NCBI GenBank assembly: GCA_964036195.1
Contig: OZ038459.1
Span: 4,771,206-4,835,205, forward strand
Source of the DNA: Sphaerolaimus hirsutus
Taxonomy: Eukaryota > Nematoda > Chromadorea > Monhysterida > Sphaerolaimidae
Reading direction: 5' to 3'
Length of the DNA: 64,000 bases
The position numbers and the translations under genes are program-made. How positions within the stretch are numbered: position 1 is the first letter of the stretch; the number at the start of each line of letters is the position of its first letter. Under the pieces are notes generated by a model. That model was not told the DNA's origin. It ran no database searches and saw only the letters and a list, made by a program, of their open reading frames with translations. Below, in pieces: positions 32,256 to 43,500 of the stretch.

Positions 32256-35200
32256 TCACTTTGCATCCACGGGTCTATTGAAGAAGTTATGGTTGACCTT
32301 GGTGCTAAAATCGCACGTGGTCATAGCGGGAATGGAGTGCCTCAAAAGACGCCAGGGGGCAGTCCCAGACCCTGTCAAGTGTAAAGTAAAGTGTCAAATG
32401 TCATGTAAAATATCTACCAAAACGAAAAAGATCTTTGCATGACAATTGACACTACTTTACATTTTACATGACAATTGACACTTTACTTGTCACTTTACAT
32501 GGTCTGGGATTGGCACCAGGGCTGGCCGGCGGCGGGCGGCTCGCAGAGGACCACCGTGCAGCAGTAGGGGTAGTGGAAGCCAAGGCGGTCGATCTCCAGC
32601 TTGGTTACTGGGGGGGGGTTGATTTGGTGGGTTGAGAGGGGGGATCGGACCATTGAGAATGGCGTAGAGATGAAAATGTCCAATGTCGTGTAAAATTATA
32701 ATGCTTGGAAAAACTAAATTAGCTAAATTTAACACTTTACATCATTATTTACCCTTTGCATAGCATTCTCCATTAAACATGACATTTTACAGGGTAAAAT
32801 GGTAGTTTTCCATAATGACATGGGTCCAAATATTTAAAAAAATATTACCTACTCTGCTTTCACAACGATAACTGTGTTGAGGTATCCGAAAAACATTTTT
32901 TTTCCGACCACATAAATCTCCAAATACACTTCACATGCAAACCTCACTTAGGTCACCGCACGACTACCCCCGCCCCCCCCCCCCATCACACTAAAAACAA
33001 CCCCCCTCACCATTAGCGGTGGACTTGTAGGGTTCAATGAGCGCGCGCACGCCCGCGTCGATGGTGGACGCGTGCCCGACAACCAGGGCGCACCCGTTGC
33101 CGGGCACCTGCAGGGCGCTGAGAGCCTTCATAACCCTGCCCACGCGTTCGTAGTGCGCCTGGGGGGTCTCCTCGGCGATGGAGCCCCTGCGCAGCAGCCT
33201 AGTCATCGGCACTATCGGCTTGTAGGTCATGTCCACCTATGCGTTTTGAGATTGAGTTTTGAGTAGTGATGGAAAAGCGCCATGGCGCTGGCGCCTGGCG
33301 TTAGCGCCAAAGCAAAAAGCGCCATTGCGCGCTTGGCGCTTGGCGCCATATTGCTCTGGCGCTTTTGGCGCTCGGCGCCAAAGTCCTGGCGCTTTTTCCT
33401 TCACTAGTTTTGATGATGTTTGAATATCTGGGTTCAGATTTTGACCCCAACAATGTCGGGTTGTTGTCAGTTCCGTTCCGGCCCCGACGGCGGCAATTGA
33501 AATACCAATAATTATTAAAGCATGCGATTTCTGCTAAAATACCTATGAAAAAATGTATTGTTGTGACTACGTTAACGTAAAACGTTATAACAGCATTGAA
33601 TTTTTTATCTTTTACTGAAAATCACATGCGTTAAATAGCGTTGGCGGCGAGAACTCGGCCGTAAAGTAAACCCGGCCGTAAAGTAAATCCGGCCGTAAGG
33701 CATAGTTCTACAAACGTATTTACGTTTACCCGATAAATACGTATACTCGAGTGCGTAAATGCGTTTACGTTTACTCCCGAAAAAATACCGGTACTCACTT
33801 TCTCGCGTACTTTTTGAAAGTACGCGAATACAGAAAACGTGATTGAGAACATTTTTTGAGTGCATAAAAAGCAAAAAATCACTCACACGAATATAAACGG
33901 CTGAAAAAAAGCGTAAAATAACAGCGGAAATTATCGAATTCGCGATGGGTAGGGATAGCGACGACTCTTGCTTTCACCTATACTCATTTTTACGTTTTCC
34001 TAGGTACAAAATGGAAAAATTTACTTTTACGCTTTCCCTGAGTATTTACAGATCTGTACGTTTACTCACCTTTTACACAGCGTAAAAGTAGAAAAATTTT
34101 AGATTACGTTTTCTGTACTCAGGTGTCACTAAAAATAAAATACTTTACGTTTACGTTTACTTTGAACAAAGTTCAGTACTTTTAACAACTCTGCCGTAAT
34201 GATGCCCGGCCTAAAGTCGCACCCTCTACCTTACGGCCGGGTTCACTTTACGGCCGGACCATCCCCACCGTTGGCACGCTTCCAGCGTGAACCATCCGTA
34301 CAAAGTGTAAAGTCGACGGGGTACAAACCAGTGCTTCTCCCGATCCCGATAACCACTTCTTAGAAAGTGGGAATTTTTCAGCTCACCTTGACAGGATTAA
34401 AGAGTTTCTCATAATCGGCATACTGCAGCCAGGAGAGCTGTTCATTCTGATACCAGGCGAGCCATTCGAATAGACCAGGTTCTATGCGAATGATGGCATT
34501 AGAATGGGCCGCCTTTGCCACTTGAAGGGCGGTCTGCGCCGCCCGGTAGCACGGCGACGTGTAGATCACCTATGGGAGGTTTGGGTGCGGTAAATTGGCA
34601 AACGGTACGGATTTACGGTACGGTGAGTTTTCCGTTTTACGGTGAACGGTTATCAAGGATGAATTTTGAAATTTGCGATAAACGGTACGGTAAATTTGAG
34701 ATTGCGGTAAACCGTACGGTACGGTAAAATATATGTCTTGATCCAGTAAAAATCTAAAGTCAAAAAAGAGAACACGTTTTGTACTTTGTATGTGACTCCG
34801 CCTTTTTATTTTCAAATGTTGTTTTATAAATGTGAAAGTGCGTGCATCCCGCTTGCGCGTTATCAACGGAAGACAAAGTAATTTTAAAAGTATACTCTGC
34901 GGTCCGCCGAATCGGTTCTTTGATAAAAAAAACGGTTTTAAATTTGAAAAAATCCCAAACACCCCACCCCACCTGCGGCACCAATTCGCCCGCGTGCACA
35001 ACGCGCAGCGCCCTGCCCACCATGCTGGCGGTGATGGCGCCCACCTCGGTCTGGCGGACAATTCCTCAAGTGGACGAGTGTCAAGTCAAGTGACAAGTGA
35101 CGCGTAAAGTTGTGGGTAGTTGGTCATGTGTAGTGATGGACAAGCGCCATGGCGCCTGGCGCTAGCGTCAAATGAAAAAGCGCCATGGCGCTTTTGGCGC

Positions 35201-36656
35201 TTGGCGCCGAAGTCCTGGCTCTTTTTCCATCACTAGTCAGGTGACAGGCAAACTAATGAGTGACAGGTTATCTACAAATTTTACTTGACACTCGTTAGTT
35301 TACTTGTCACCAGACTTTCAACACAACTTCCGACTTTACTCACCACTTACCACTTGTCTCAGCACTTATCCACTTTCGGAATGGGCACCAGGGGCGCGTC
35401 GTTGCGCCAGCCGCCCTGGCCGCCGGCTGCGGGCGTCCGCGACGGCAGTGCGAGCGGCATGTTCAAATCGTACGGCTTGTACACGTCCTGGAACCAGTTC
35501 CGAGAGTGGATAAGTGACGGGAAAAGTGGTAAGTGTTAAGTGAAGTTTGGGTGGTTAGTCAAGCGATAGTTGAACGTATACTGTATTTCCCCGAACTACC
35601 TCCCTCGTTTAAACCCCCCCCCCCCAAATTCTCACTCTGAAAATATAAACCCCCCGGGGGTATTCCTAGGAAATACGGTTGTTTACTTGTCACTTGACTA
35701 GGCACATCACTTAACTTGCCACTTCCCACTTTTCTCGTCACTTATCCACTAGCGGAATTGGCACCTTTTCGAATGCGAGCTTCATCCAGTTGGGGAAGAC
35801 TCGGTCGACCCGCTCGGCGTGCCGCATCACTATGAGACGTTTGCCGCCCGTTCCCGCGTGCTGCGCCCGCTCGTACAGACCTGGGGCCAGTTCCAATTGC
35901 TAGAACGCAAGTCACGCGGTCGAATTGTTGAGAAGTTGAGACGTAAAAAAAGATTTAAAAGAGACGTAGAATGAGACGTAAAAACTTAAGAGACGTAAAT
36001 TTAGAGAGGTAAAATGACTTTACTCGTAAAAAGTGTTTACTTTAGCTACTTATAATACTTACTTAATTAACCAAATGCATCCAAGTGAAAGCAATGTAAT
36101 GCGATGAGAAGAAAAACAGTTTTGGTTGTTTTTTTTACTCAGATGGCATACTTCATTTTGGATTTACAGTAGGTTCAATATTTTACTCTTCTTATAAAAT
36201 TCACATACTGTAAGCTACAATAATTTACCTAGTGACCTTCTGCATCATAAAATGTCCCAACTCGAATAAAACCCCCAGCTACCATAATCCCCCAAACAAA
36301 CTAGTAGTACCCTCCTTGGACGCCGCAAAAGCATCACCAGGCACAGTTTCATTAGCCTCGGTGGGCACCAACGACCCGTCGCCGGTGGTCGTGAAGCCAG
36401 GGGCCAATCCCAGACACTGTCAAGTGTGAAGTAAAGTGTCAAATGTCATGTAAACTGTCAATTAAACCAAAACATATTTTCTTACTGAACTTAACATGAC
36501 ACTTGACACTTTACTATACACTTTACAGTGTCTGGGATTGGCACCAGCCTCGTCGCCGGTGGTGGTGAAGTCCGACTGGTCGCCGGTGGTCGTCGTGTAG
36601 CCGGACGCGTCCGTGGTGGACGTCATGGTCGTGGGCACCGACCTTCTAGATGACAT
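32256..36656 (-). CDS. Histidine phosphatase, UBASH3/ecdysteroid-phosphate-phosphatase type
   Basis: Nine exons: 36545-36656, 36311-36397, 35765-35880, 35389-35487, 34973-35050, 34387-34569, 33011-33236, 32517-32607 and 32256-32340, giving 358 residues. The phosphoglycerate-mutase-like fold shows MRHAERVD (R86, H87, R90), DLNMPLALPSR (about 112-122), SPCYRAAQTA (R173), EPGLFEW (194-200) and VVGHAS (H280): the two catalytic histidines and phosphate-binding arginines of the family, with UBASH3-like DLNMP and EPGLFEW signatures. The first 66 residues are Thr/Ser/Asp-rich with repeated TTTGD; no UBA or SH3 domain is seen, so it is the bare phosphatase module. Likely a soluble phosphatase acting on phosphotyrosine or steroid phosphates (inference). 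Three introns show element-derived ends on both sides. The exon 1/2 join lacks an AG in the frame-preserving position and is uncertain. Confidence 0.88.
32341..32516 (-). mobile_element. Introner-like element forming the last intron of the histidine phosphatase
   Basis: On the minus strand it runs from GTGCCAATCCCAGACC to GGTCTGGGACTGCCCCC plus TGGCGTCTTTTGAG. A canonical AG exists 12 nt beyond the element end (TTTGAG|GCAC) and gives the same frame as cutting at CCCCCTG, so either junction is possible. The interior repeats CTTTACTTGTCACTTTACATG-like units in opposite orientations. Confidence 0.7.
33264..33406. mobile_element. GCGCC-rich hAT-like MITE, 143 bp
   Basis: TAGTGATGGAAAAGCGCC ... 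GCGCTTTTTCCTTCACTA with GTTTTGAG (33256-33263) and GTTTTGAT (33407-33414) as the 8-bp duplication, one mismatch. It lies in the intron between exons 6 and 7 of the histidine phosphatase. Confidence 0.8.
35051..35388 (-). mobile_element. Whole intron formed by an inverted-repeat element (intron 4)
   Basis: On the minus strand the intron starts GTGCCCATTCCGAAAGTGGA and ends GTCCACTTGAGGAATTGTCCGCCAG. The two ends are complementary and coincide with the donor (CCCCTG|GTGCCC) and acceptor (CCGCCAG|ACC). Arms continue with AGTGAGTAAAGTCGG and TGACACTCGTCC motifs. A younger hAT-like MITE (35131-35235) is nested inside. Confidence 0.8.
35131..35235. mobile_element. GCGCC-rich hAT-like MITE, 105 bp, nested
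   Basis: TAGTGATGGACAAGCGCC ... CTTTTTCCATCACTA with GTCATGTG (35123-35130) and GTCAGGTG (35236-35243), an 8-bp duplication with one mismatch. Inserted in the introner-like intron 35051-35388. Confidence 0.8.
35488..35764 (-). mobile_element. Whole intron formed by an inverted-repeat element (intron 3)
   Basis: On the minus strand it runs from GTGCCAATTCCGCTAGTGG to CCACTCTCGGAACTGGTTCCAG. The terminal inverted repeats again coincide exactly with donor (GAAAAG|GTGCC) and acceptor (GTTCCAG|GACG), phase 0 on both sides. A small CTGTATTTCC...GGAAATACGG MITE (about 35579-35680) is nested in the middle. Confidence 0.82.
36398..36544 (-). mobile_element. Introner-like element between exons 1 and 2 of the histidine phosphatase
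   Basis: On the minus strand it runs from GTGCCAATCCCAGACACTG to CAGTGTCTGGGATTGGCCCCTG. Excision at the shared CTGG restores GDEA-GFTTTGD in one frame but has no AG. A canonical alternative (donor GC at GAG|GCTG, acceptor ACCGAG|GCT) would also be in frame and drops 11 codons. Confidence 0.6.
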
Positions 36657-37565
36657 TCTGTCAGCGTTCTGGTGCCATGTGGGGGAGATAACAGTTAAGG
36701 GGGGTCAAGTTAAAAGTGAGGTGAATTTAGAGGTGAGAAGTGAAATGAGAAGTATCAAGTAAAAAGGTATATGAATTTAGACCTGAGAAGTGAAATGAGA
36801 AGTGTTAAGCTATTAGTGAGGTGAATTTAGAGTTGAGAAGTGAAATGAGAAGTAAAAAGTTAAAAGCGAGGTTAATACATTTAGAAGTGAGAAGCTATAA
36901 GAAAATCTAAGGGTTACTTTTAACTTTTTACTTATCATTTCACTTCTCACTTTTCATTTGACTTCACTTAAAATTTTTTAGATTTCAAATCGATCCCACT
37001 TCCAACTTTTTACTTGTCACTTTTAAAATGTTTCTTTATTTACTTCGCGGAATTGATCCCTGGAGCTGGAGTCACTCCAGTGGAGTGTAGCAGGTTTTTG
37101 GGGTGGGGGATTATTTCAGCCGATTTTGATTGAGTGATTTGAGTGTTCCTTTTTGGCAGCGTTATTGGGGGTTTTATTGATCGCTTGGGGCTGGGTATTT
37201 TTAGCGCGCTATCGGGTGAAATTTTTGAATATTTATTAAAATGGATAGTGAACCTGGGGCCAGTTCCGCAAAATAAAAAGTGAGAAGTGAAATGGCAAAT
37301 TCAATTGCCATGTCACTTCGCCTTTGCCATTTCACTTCTCACTTCTCATTTTGCTGAACTGGCACCTGAAGTGAAGTGAAGTGGGTCCACAGACAAAAAT
37401 GAAAAATTTTATTCAATTTGTCCCGAAAAGCGAGATTGTTGTCTTCAGGAAAAAGTGCCCCAAATCGATCTATAAAATGATTGAAAAGGCCCTTAAAGAA
37501 CATGATTGATTAGTTTCACACTAAAGAGGACAAGTATAAAAAAACTACTTTCAAAGGCTGTGGCT
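36657..37565. promoter_or_regulatory. Divergent intergenic region between the two phosphatase genes
   Basis: The histidine phosphatase (-) and the PP1-like gene (+) start on either side of this 0.9-kb segment, so it should hold both promoters. It contains AAGTGAGAAGTGAAATGAGAAG tandem-like runs (36700-36900) with their complement (36910-36990) and a complete small inverted-repeat element at 37255-37366. I see no clear TATA-type motif. Confidence 0.4.
37255..37366. mobile_element. Short introner-family element, 112 bp
   Basis: TGGGGCCAGTTCCGCAAAA ... TTTTGCTGAACTGGCACC around a AAAGTGAGAAGTGAAATGGC hairpin. Smallest complete-looking member of the GTGCCARTTCCGC family, here in intergenic DNA. 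Confidence 0.65.
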
Positions 37566-40500
37566 ATGCCAGACGATAAAGAAACGCAATTTGCTGAGAA
37601 AAAGCGTGGTGATGTACAAGCGAATATAGAAGCGACTGGACAAGACAAGAAAGGTCAGATATACTCAATTGACCGCACACTGCATTCTACCATAAACTGC
37701 AATTCGATAAGCCATCTGAATAAAAACCGTAAAACATTTCAAATCACTTGATTCATCAAAATACGGTAAGATATTTATTTGAATAGCTTGCAGTCCTGTC
37801 GGTATTTAGGTATATTCGTGAGGCGTCAAGAAAAAGGCCTCAAATGAATGTCAACTGTGATATTTGAAAATAACGGCGTGAAGTTTAAAGTTGAGGAATC
37901 CGTTGGAAAAATTCGTGGTTAAGCGCTTCATGCTAATCTAATGGCGTTAATTGTGTTATCCAATAGTCTTCGTAAATATACAGGGGTGGGCATCTTCAGT
38001 TACCGCTGGGAAAATGCGATAGATTGAGCTACGGTTGAGCTATCAGAATGAAATTTTAACACAATGGAGTAGACTCCATAGGACACCTATTCTGAAGTTT
38101 GCAACCCAAACGGCCACATTTTGGGTGAGTTGTGGAACACACGGTTTTTAGTGTAATTTTGTGACTTGGCGTCACCCATAGGATAAATCGAGGGTGGCAT
38201 TTGAGGGGGGGGGCATCGGTCGTTGGTGTCGTCCCATTCTGTCGTACATCGGCCGATTTTGATGCCCTTTGAGTATGTTGTGGTCGCGCCTACTACCAAA
38301 TTCTTTTTTTACTCGAATAGTCCCCCAGTCCCGAGATAAGGGGGGTCAAGTCACAAAATTACACTAAAAACTGTGTGTTCCACAACTCCTCCAAACTGTG
38401 GCCGTTTGGGTTGCAAACTTCAGCATAGGTGTCCTATGGAGTCTACTCTATTGTGTTAAAATTTCATTGTGATAGCTCAACTATAGCTCAAGCTATCGCG
38501 TTTTTCCAGCGGTAACTGAAGATGCCCACCCCTGTATTACACAAACGGAAACGATGCATGACAAAAGATCATACAAAACAGCCTGCAGTCGCAGATGAGA
38601 AACCAACATCATCAGAACACCAACCTGAAAAACCTACTAAACGCGAGGATGCACAAAAATATGATGATGCACCAAAACCGGATGAAGCACCAAAAACGAG
38701 CACTAAAAGTGGAACACGGAAAGAACCACTGGCCAGGTACAGGGTTTACTTAGCCAGATACGTTTTTGGGGCAGCCCGATGTGCCCAGTTTCCGGTTGTC
38801 CAGGGGTGTGAACTGTGCACATGCAGTTGTCCACTGAGCACAGTTGTCTGGCGCTGTTTGTGGACCAAGTGTTATTCGCCATAATTTTGCTATAAGGAAC
38901 CGCAAACGGATGTTCAATAACAGAAAATAATAACCCTTTTTCTGCCCTGCTAACTTATAATCATCAGCACCCAAATCGGGCAGCCCGACGGAACTACAAA
39001 TCGCCAAATCTGGCAATTCAAACCCGTGCCCAGATCCCCGCCGCCCGCAACAGACGATGAAGATATCGCCCTAGTAGAGGAGACATTGGCCGCGGCGGCG
39101 GCGATGGAGCGGCGCCCGCTGCCCAAAATCGACATCGACAGCGTGATCGACCGCTTGAAGGGCATGGTCGACTCGGACAAGCTGCTCAGCGAGGTTCTAA
39201 GGCAGGACGAGGTTGGTGCGGATGGGGTTTTTTGGGCATGTGGATTTTTTAGGGTCTGGCTCGAATGTCGGTGAACATTTTACAATTCTACATTTTTATC
39301 TGAAAAAAAATTAATTTTTTCGCATTGTATTGCATTAATATCGGTGGGTTGGTGCAGAATTTTAATGCACGTGCATAGATAGAAAAAAACGGTAACAGGT
39401 TTCTATTTAACTCATATTTAAAATGTTTTTTGTATATTTGGCAAACTTGATGCTGGACAATATTCAAAACATTTACGCTGAGGTGTTTCACATAGGTACC
39501 TATTTATGCACTGTGTGCATTTTATGCACTATGCATAATACCACATCCTGACCAGGGTTGGCAAAATCTCAGAAAAGAATAAAAATAAAATTAAAATAAA
39601 ATGGAAAATTGAAGAATAAAATAAAATAAAATAAAATGGAAAATTTCAAAATAAAAATAAAAATTGTATAAAAATTCGAATTTTTGTAAAATTTTTGTAA
39701 AATTGTATACAAATTCATATTTTTGTAAAAATTGTATAAAAATTCATATTTTTTGTAAAAAATTTTTATGTTGTTTATAGTTCAACCTGTTCATTCGCGG
39801 AGCTGGGGCAGTCCCAAGCCATGTAAAGTGTCAAAATGTCATATGAAATGGAATGGAAAGTGTCAATTTTCATGAAAATGTTAAGTAAAGTGTCAATTGT
39901 CATGACAAATTAAGTGGAAACTGTAAAGCAAATTGTATCCAAATCTTATCTTTTGTATCTAAATCTTGTTGTTGTAACCAAATCTTATGTGAACATTCGG
40001 ATACAAAAACAGAAGATTTGGATACCAAAATATAAGGTTTGGATACCAAAACATAAGATTCAGATACACATTTTACACTCTGCACGACATTTGTCATGAC
40101 AATTATACTTTGCTTGACATTTGAGATGCCAATTGACTCTTTACTACATTTGTCATGACAATTGACACTTTGCATGATGTTTTACAAATGCGCCCAGCAC
40201 ACTCCAGTAATCCTTCTACTGAAAATGCAAACCATTCTTCTTGATAATTGTAACTTAACACTTGCAACTAGCTAACAATACCTACTGCATGCAACTTTTG
40301 CAAAGTAATGGAAAAATGTGTCACACATTTTTCATGTTTAGGTCTAATTATCACATTTTTCTGACCTTGCATGCAAGATTCTGATTTTTTTGTAAAATTT
40401 CTGTAAAATTTTTGTAAAATTTTTGTAAAATGGTCCATTTTATTATTTTATTATTATTTTGGAATAAAATAAAATAAAATAAAATGAACCAAGAATAAAA

Positions 40501-43500
40501 TTAAAATAAAATACATTTTTATACAATTTTTATACAATTTGTATACAAATGATTTTTATAAAACCAACCCTGATCCTGACTGAAAAAACTGTCTCAACCA
40601 TCACACTACAGTCTTATAATGATGGTTAAAATCGGTGCGCAGTTTGCCACAAAAAAAATTATTCATCCAAATACGGTAACACCATCCACACAAACTTCAG
40701 TCCGACAACCAAACACCGGATATTTTAAACACAAAACCGCACTACCGTAACTCAACCCCACAACCGCCACCGCAGATAGAATCAGTGGCCGTGTGCGCCA
40801 GGGAGCTGTTCGCCGCCGAGTCCACCCTGCTCGAATTGAGCCACCTGCCGCTGCGCATCGCCGGCGACACGCACGGGCAGTACTCTGATTTGCTGCACAT
40901 TTTCGAACGCATGGGCTTCCCTAGCAAGGATAATGTGGGCTTTTTTAATGGGTGTTTCAGAGGGATGCAGTGAAAAACTCGTATTGAGTGTAGTGTAGTG
41001 AAAGACACTACACAGTTACAGTGGGTACCGTATTACCTCGATTTATCCCCCCTATAATTAACCCACAGGTCTAAGCGAGCTGAGGAAGAATAGACCCCCT
41101 CGAAATACCCCCGTCTGGAATATTGTACATCATGTATGCAATATAAATGATGTAGGTATTAATTGCTCAAATTAACCGCCCTCAAATTTTACTGGCGAAA
41201 TAATTAACCCCCCATGGGGCTATTTCGAGGTAATACGGTATATTCTACCATATCACATCCAGGAGGAAGTTATTCATCGGGCAGCTATTCAAGCGGGTTT
41301 TATTCCAGGATATACGGTAAATCCCCCAAACTCCTCCCATCGCAGCCGTGGCTTTTCCTGGGCGACTACGTGGACAGGGGCAGGCAGTCTCTGGAAACGG
41401 TCACTTTGCTGTTCGCTTACAAAGTGAAGCTGCCGCAGCGCATTTGGCTGCTGCGCGGCAACCACGAGTGCGCCTCCGTCAATAGATACTATGGTTGTTC
41501 ACGGAGTTGTGAGGATTTATTTGGTTTTACTTTGACAGTAGGTATGTAGGTATATACCGTATTTCCTCGAAATACCCTCCAGGGGTTATTTTTTTCAGGG
41601 TGGAAATTTTGAGGAAATACGGTATATTCACAGAACAACATACCATTTTGTTTAAATTGGACCAAAACTACTTGATCATGTTGTAGTAATCGATATGCCT
41701 TAAGGGGGGCACTATTCAAGCAGGGAATTATTTTTCCTCACTCGTCTAACATAGGGGGAATTATTCAAGCAAATACGGTAGTTACTTTACACATGCCTCA
41801 ACCCCGCCGGTTTCTACGACGAGTGCGCGCGGCGCTACTCTGCCCGGCTGTGGGCGACCTTCTGCGACACGTTCGCAGAGATGCCCTTGGCCGCCAGGGT
41901 GGCCGAGAGGATCCTGTGCATGCACGGCGGCTTGTCGCCCAGGTTGCGCGCTTGGGACGACTTGAGGAATGTGCCCAGGTGGGTGGGGGGTTGCTTGGGG
42001 AGAAAAAAAATATGTATTTGTTTCTCCTGTTTGTTTGTTTTTCTGGAGAGGTTTAATATGAGAGATTTTTTATGAGAAGAAAATATAAAAAACGCTCCTT
42101 TATATTTTTTTATATTCATTTATATTTTCCTTGCGTTTTTAGAGTGATTCAATTATGTTTTTTTCTTTGAAAGATTTTCTGTGATTAAATTTAACTATTT
42201 TTTTCCTGAAAAACCTACATTGTTTAGAACGCTAATTGTGATGTAAAGGCGCTGGAGCACCGATGCCCGGCCCCTGGTCAGGGTGTAATTGCAATTTACA
42301 GTTGTGCCCCTCCTGTGCCAGTGTCATTTTTCCGCAAATCACCCATTTTTGCAGCGCTTGATGCAATAATAGTTCGATTCCCACCAGTAACAGTGCATTT
42401 TTTGCATTATTTTCAGACAAACATACCCCCACCGACCAGTAGTCTCCCACCAACAAACCCCTCCCCATCCAAGACCCATGCCCGTGGTGCCCGACGACAG
42501 TCTCGCCTGCGACCTTCTCTGGTCGGATCCCGAGCTAACAAAGTCGGGCTGGTGGCCGTCGCAGCGCGGCATCAGCGTGCAGTTCGGCTCCGACGTGGTG
42601 CTGCACTACAGGAGATTGTTGAAGATCGATTTGGTGTGCCGCGCCCATCAGGTGGGGGGGGGTGAAGTGGATGTTGGGGGCGGGTAGAGGGGGGGGGGTT
42701 GACACGTGTTGGGTAACGATGGCAACCACGTGGAAAAAAGTGTTTAGATTTTTAAGTGTTTTTTTTCTTTAAAAGCTTTTCGAATTTTTTTGATTACTTT
42801 TCGAATTTTTTTGCACCGAATGATTGCATTTTCGACATTTTTCTGGTGAATACGCTTTTATGTCTTTAGAGCTTATTTCCAAGCTGTAGCCATAGATATG
42901 TACATTTTCACAATTTTTGTTTCGAAAAATGCATATGAAATTGATGTTCTCGATTACGTTTCTGCACTTTAGACCAGAGTTGCGAAAACGTATTTACGTT
43001 TACCCGAAATACCCGGTTATTCGGGTATTTATACTTACGTTTACGTTTACGCTTTCCAAAAATACCGTTACGTTTTGTTACGTTTTCCTGGCACAATTAC
43101 CCGGGTACCAGAGAAAACGTAAAAATATGCTACACAGAACCATATTGTTTGACAAATGTAGTGTATTATGATGAGTTCAACATGTTCTAATGTTGAAGAG
43201 TTTGAATTCCGCAATTGGAGAACTCAAACACCAATTTGCAAGTGAAACGTAAAAAGTTGAAGGAAAGTATTTTTGTGAGGGAGAACTGCAATGCGAATAA
43301 AAAGTCAAAACATTTTTAGTGTTTTCTCATGACTGACCATTTGTCTTGTAATACCCCATTTAACTTTAAAATTTACTTTTCTTTAAATTTTTACTTGCCA
43401 TTCAACTTGCCATTACTTCTCACTCATAATTTTATTTAGTTCTCCTGTTACGGAATTGGCACCTTATGGCCATACACCCAGTAGTTGACAACGACGCAAA

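Noticed and set aside
32341-32516. A further clear case of a GT...TG intron in the histidine phosphatase
   Set aside because: A canonical AG 12 nt downstream (TTTGAG) keeps the same frame, so this intron cannot be used as evidence for non-AG splicing.
32490-35107. Plus-strand frames opposite the histidine phosphatase exons
   Set aside because: Antisense to exons with catalytic motifs; no splice logic of their own.
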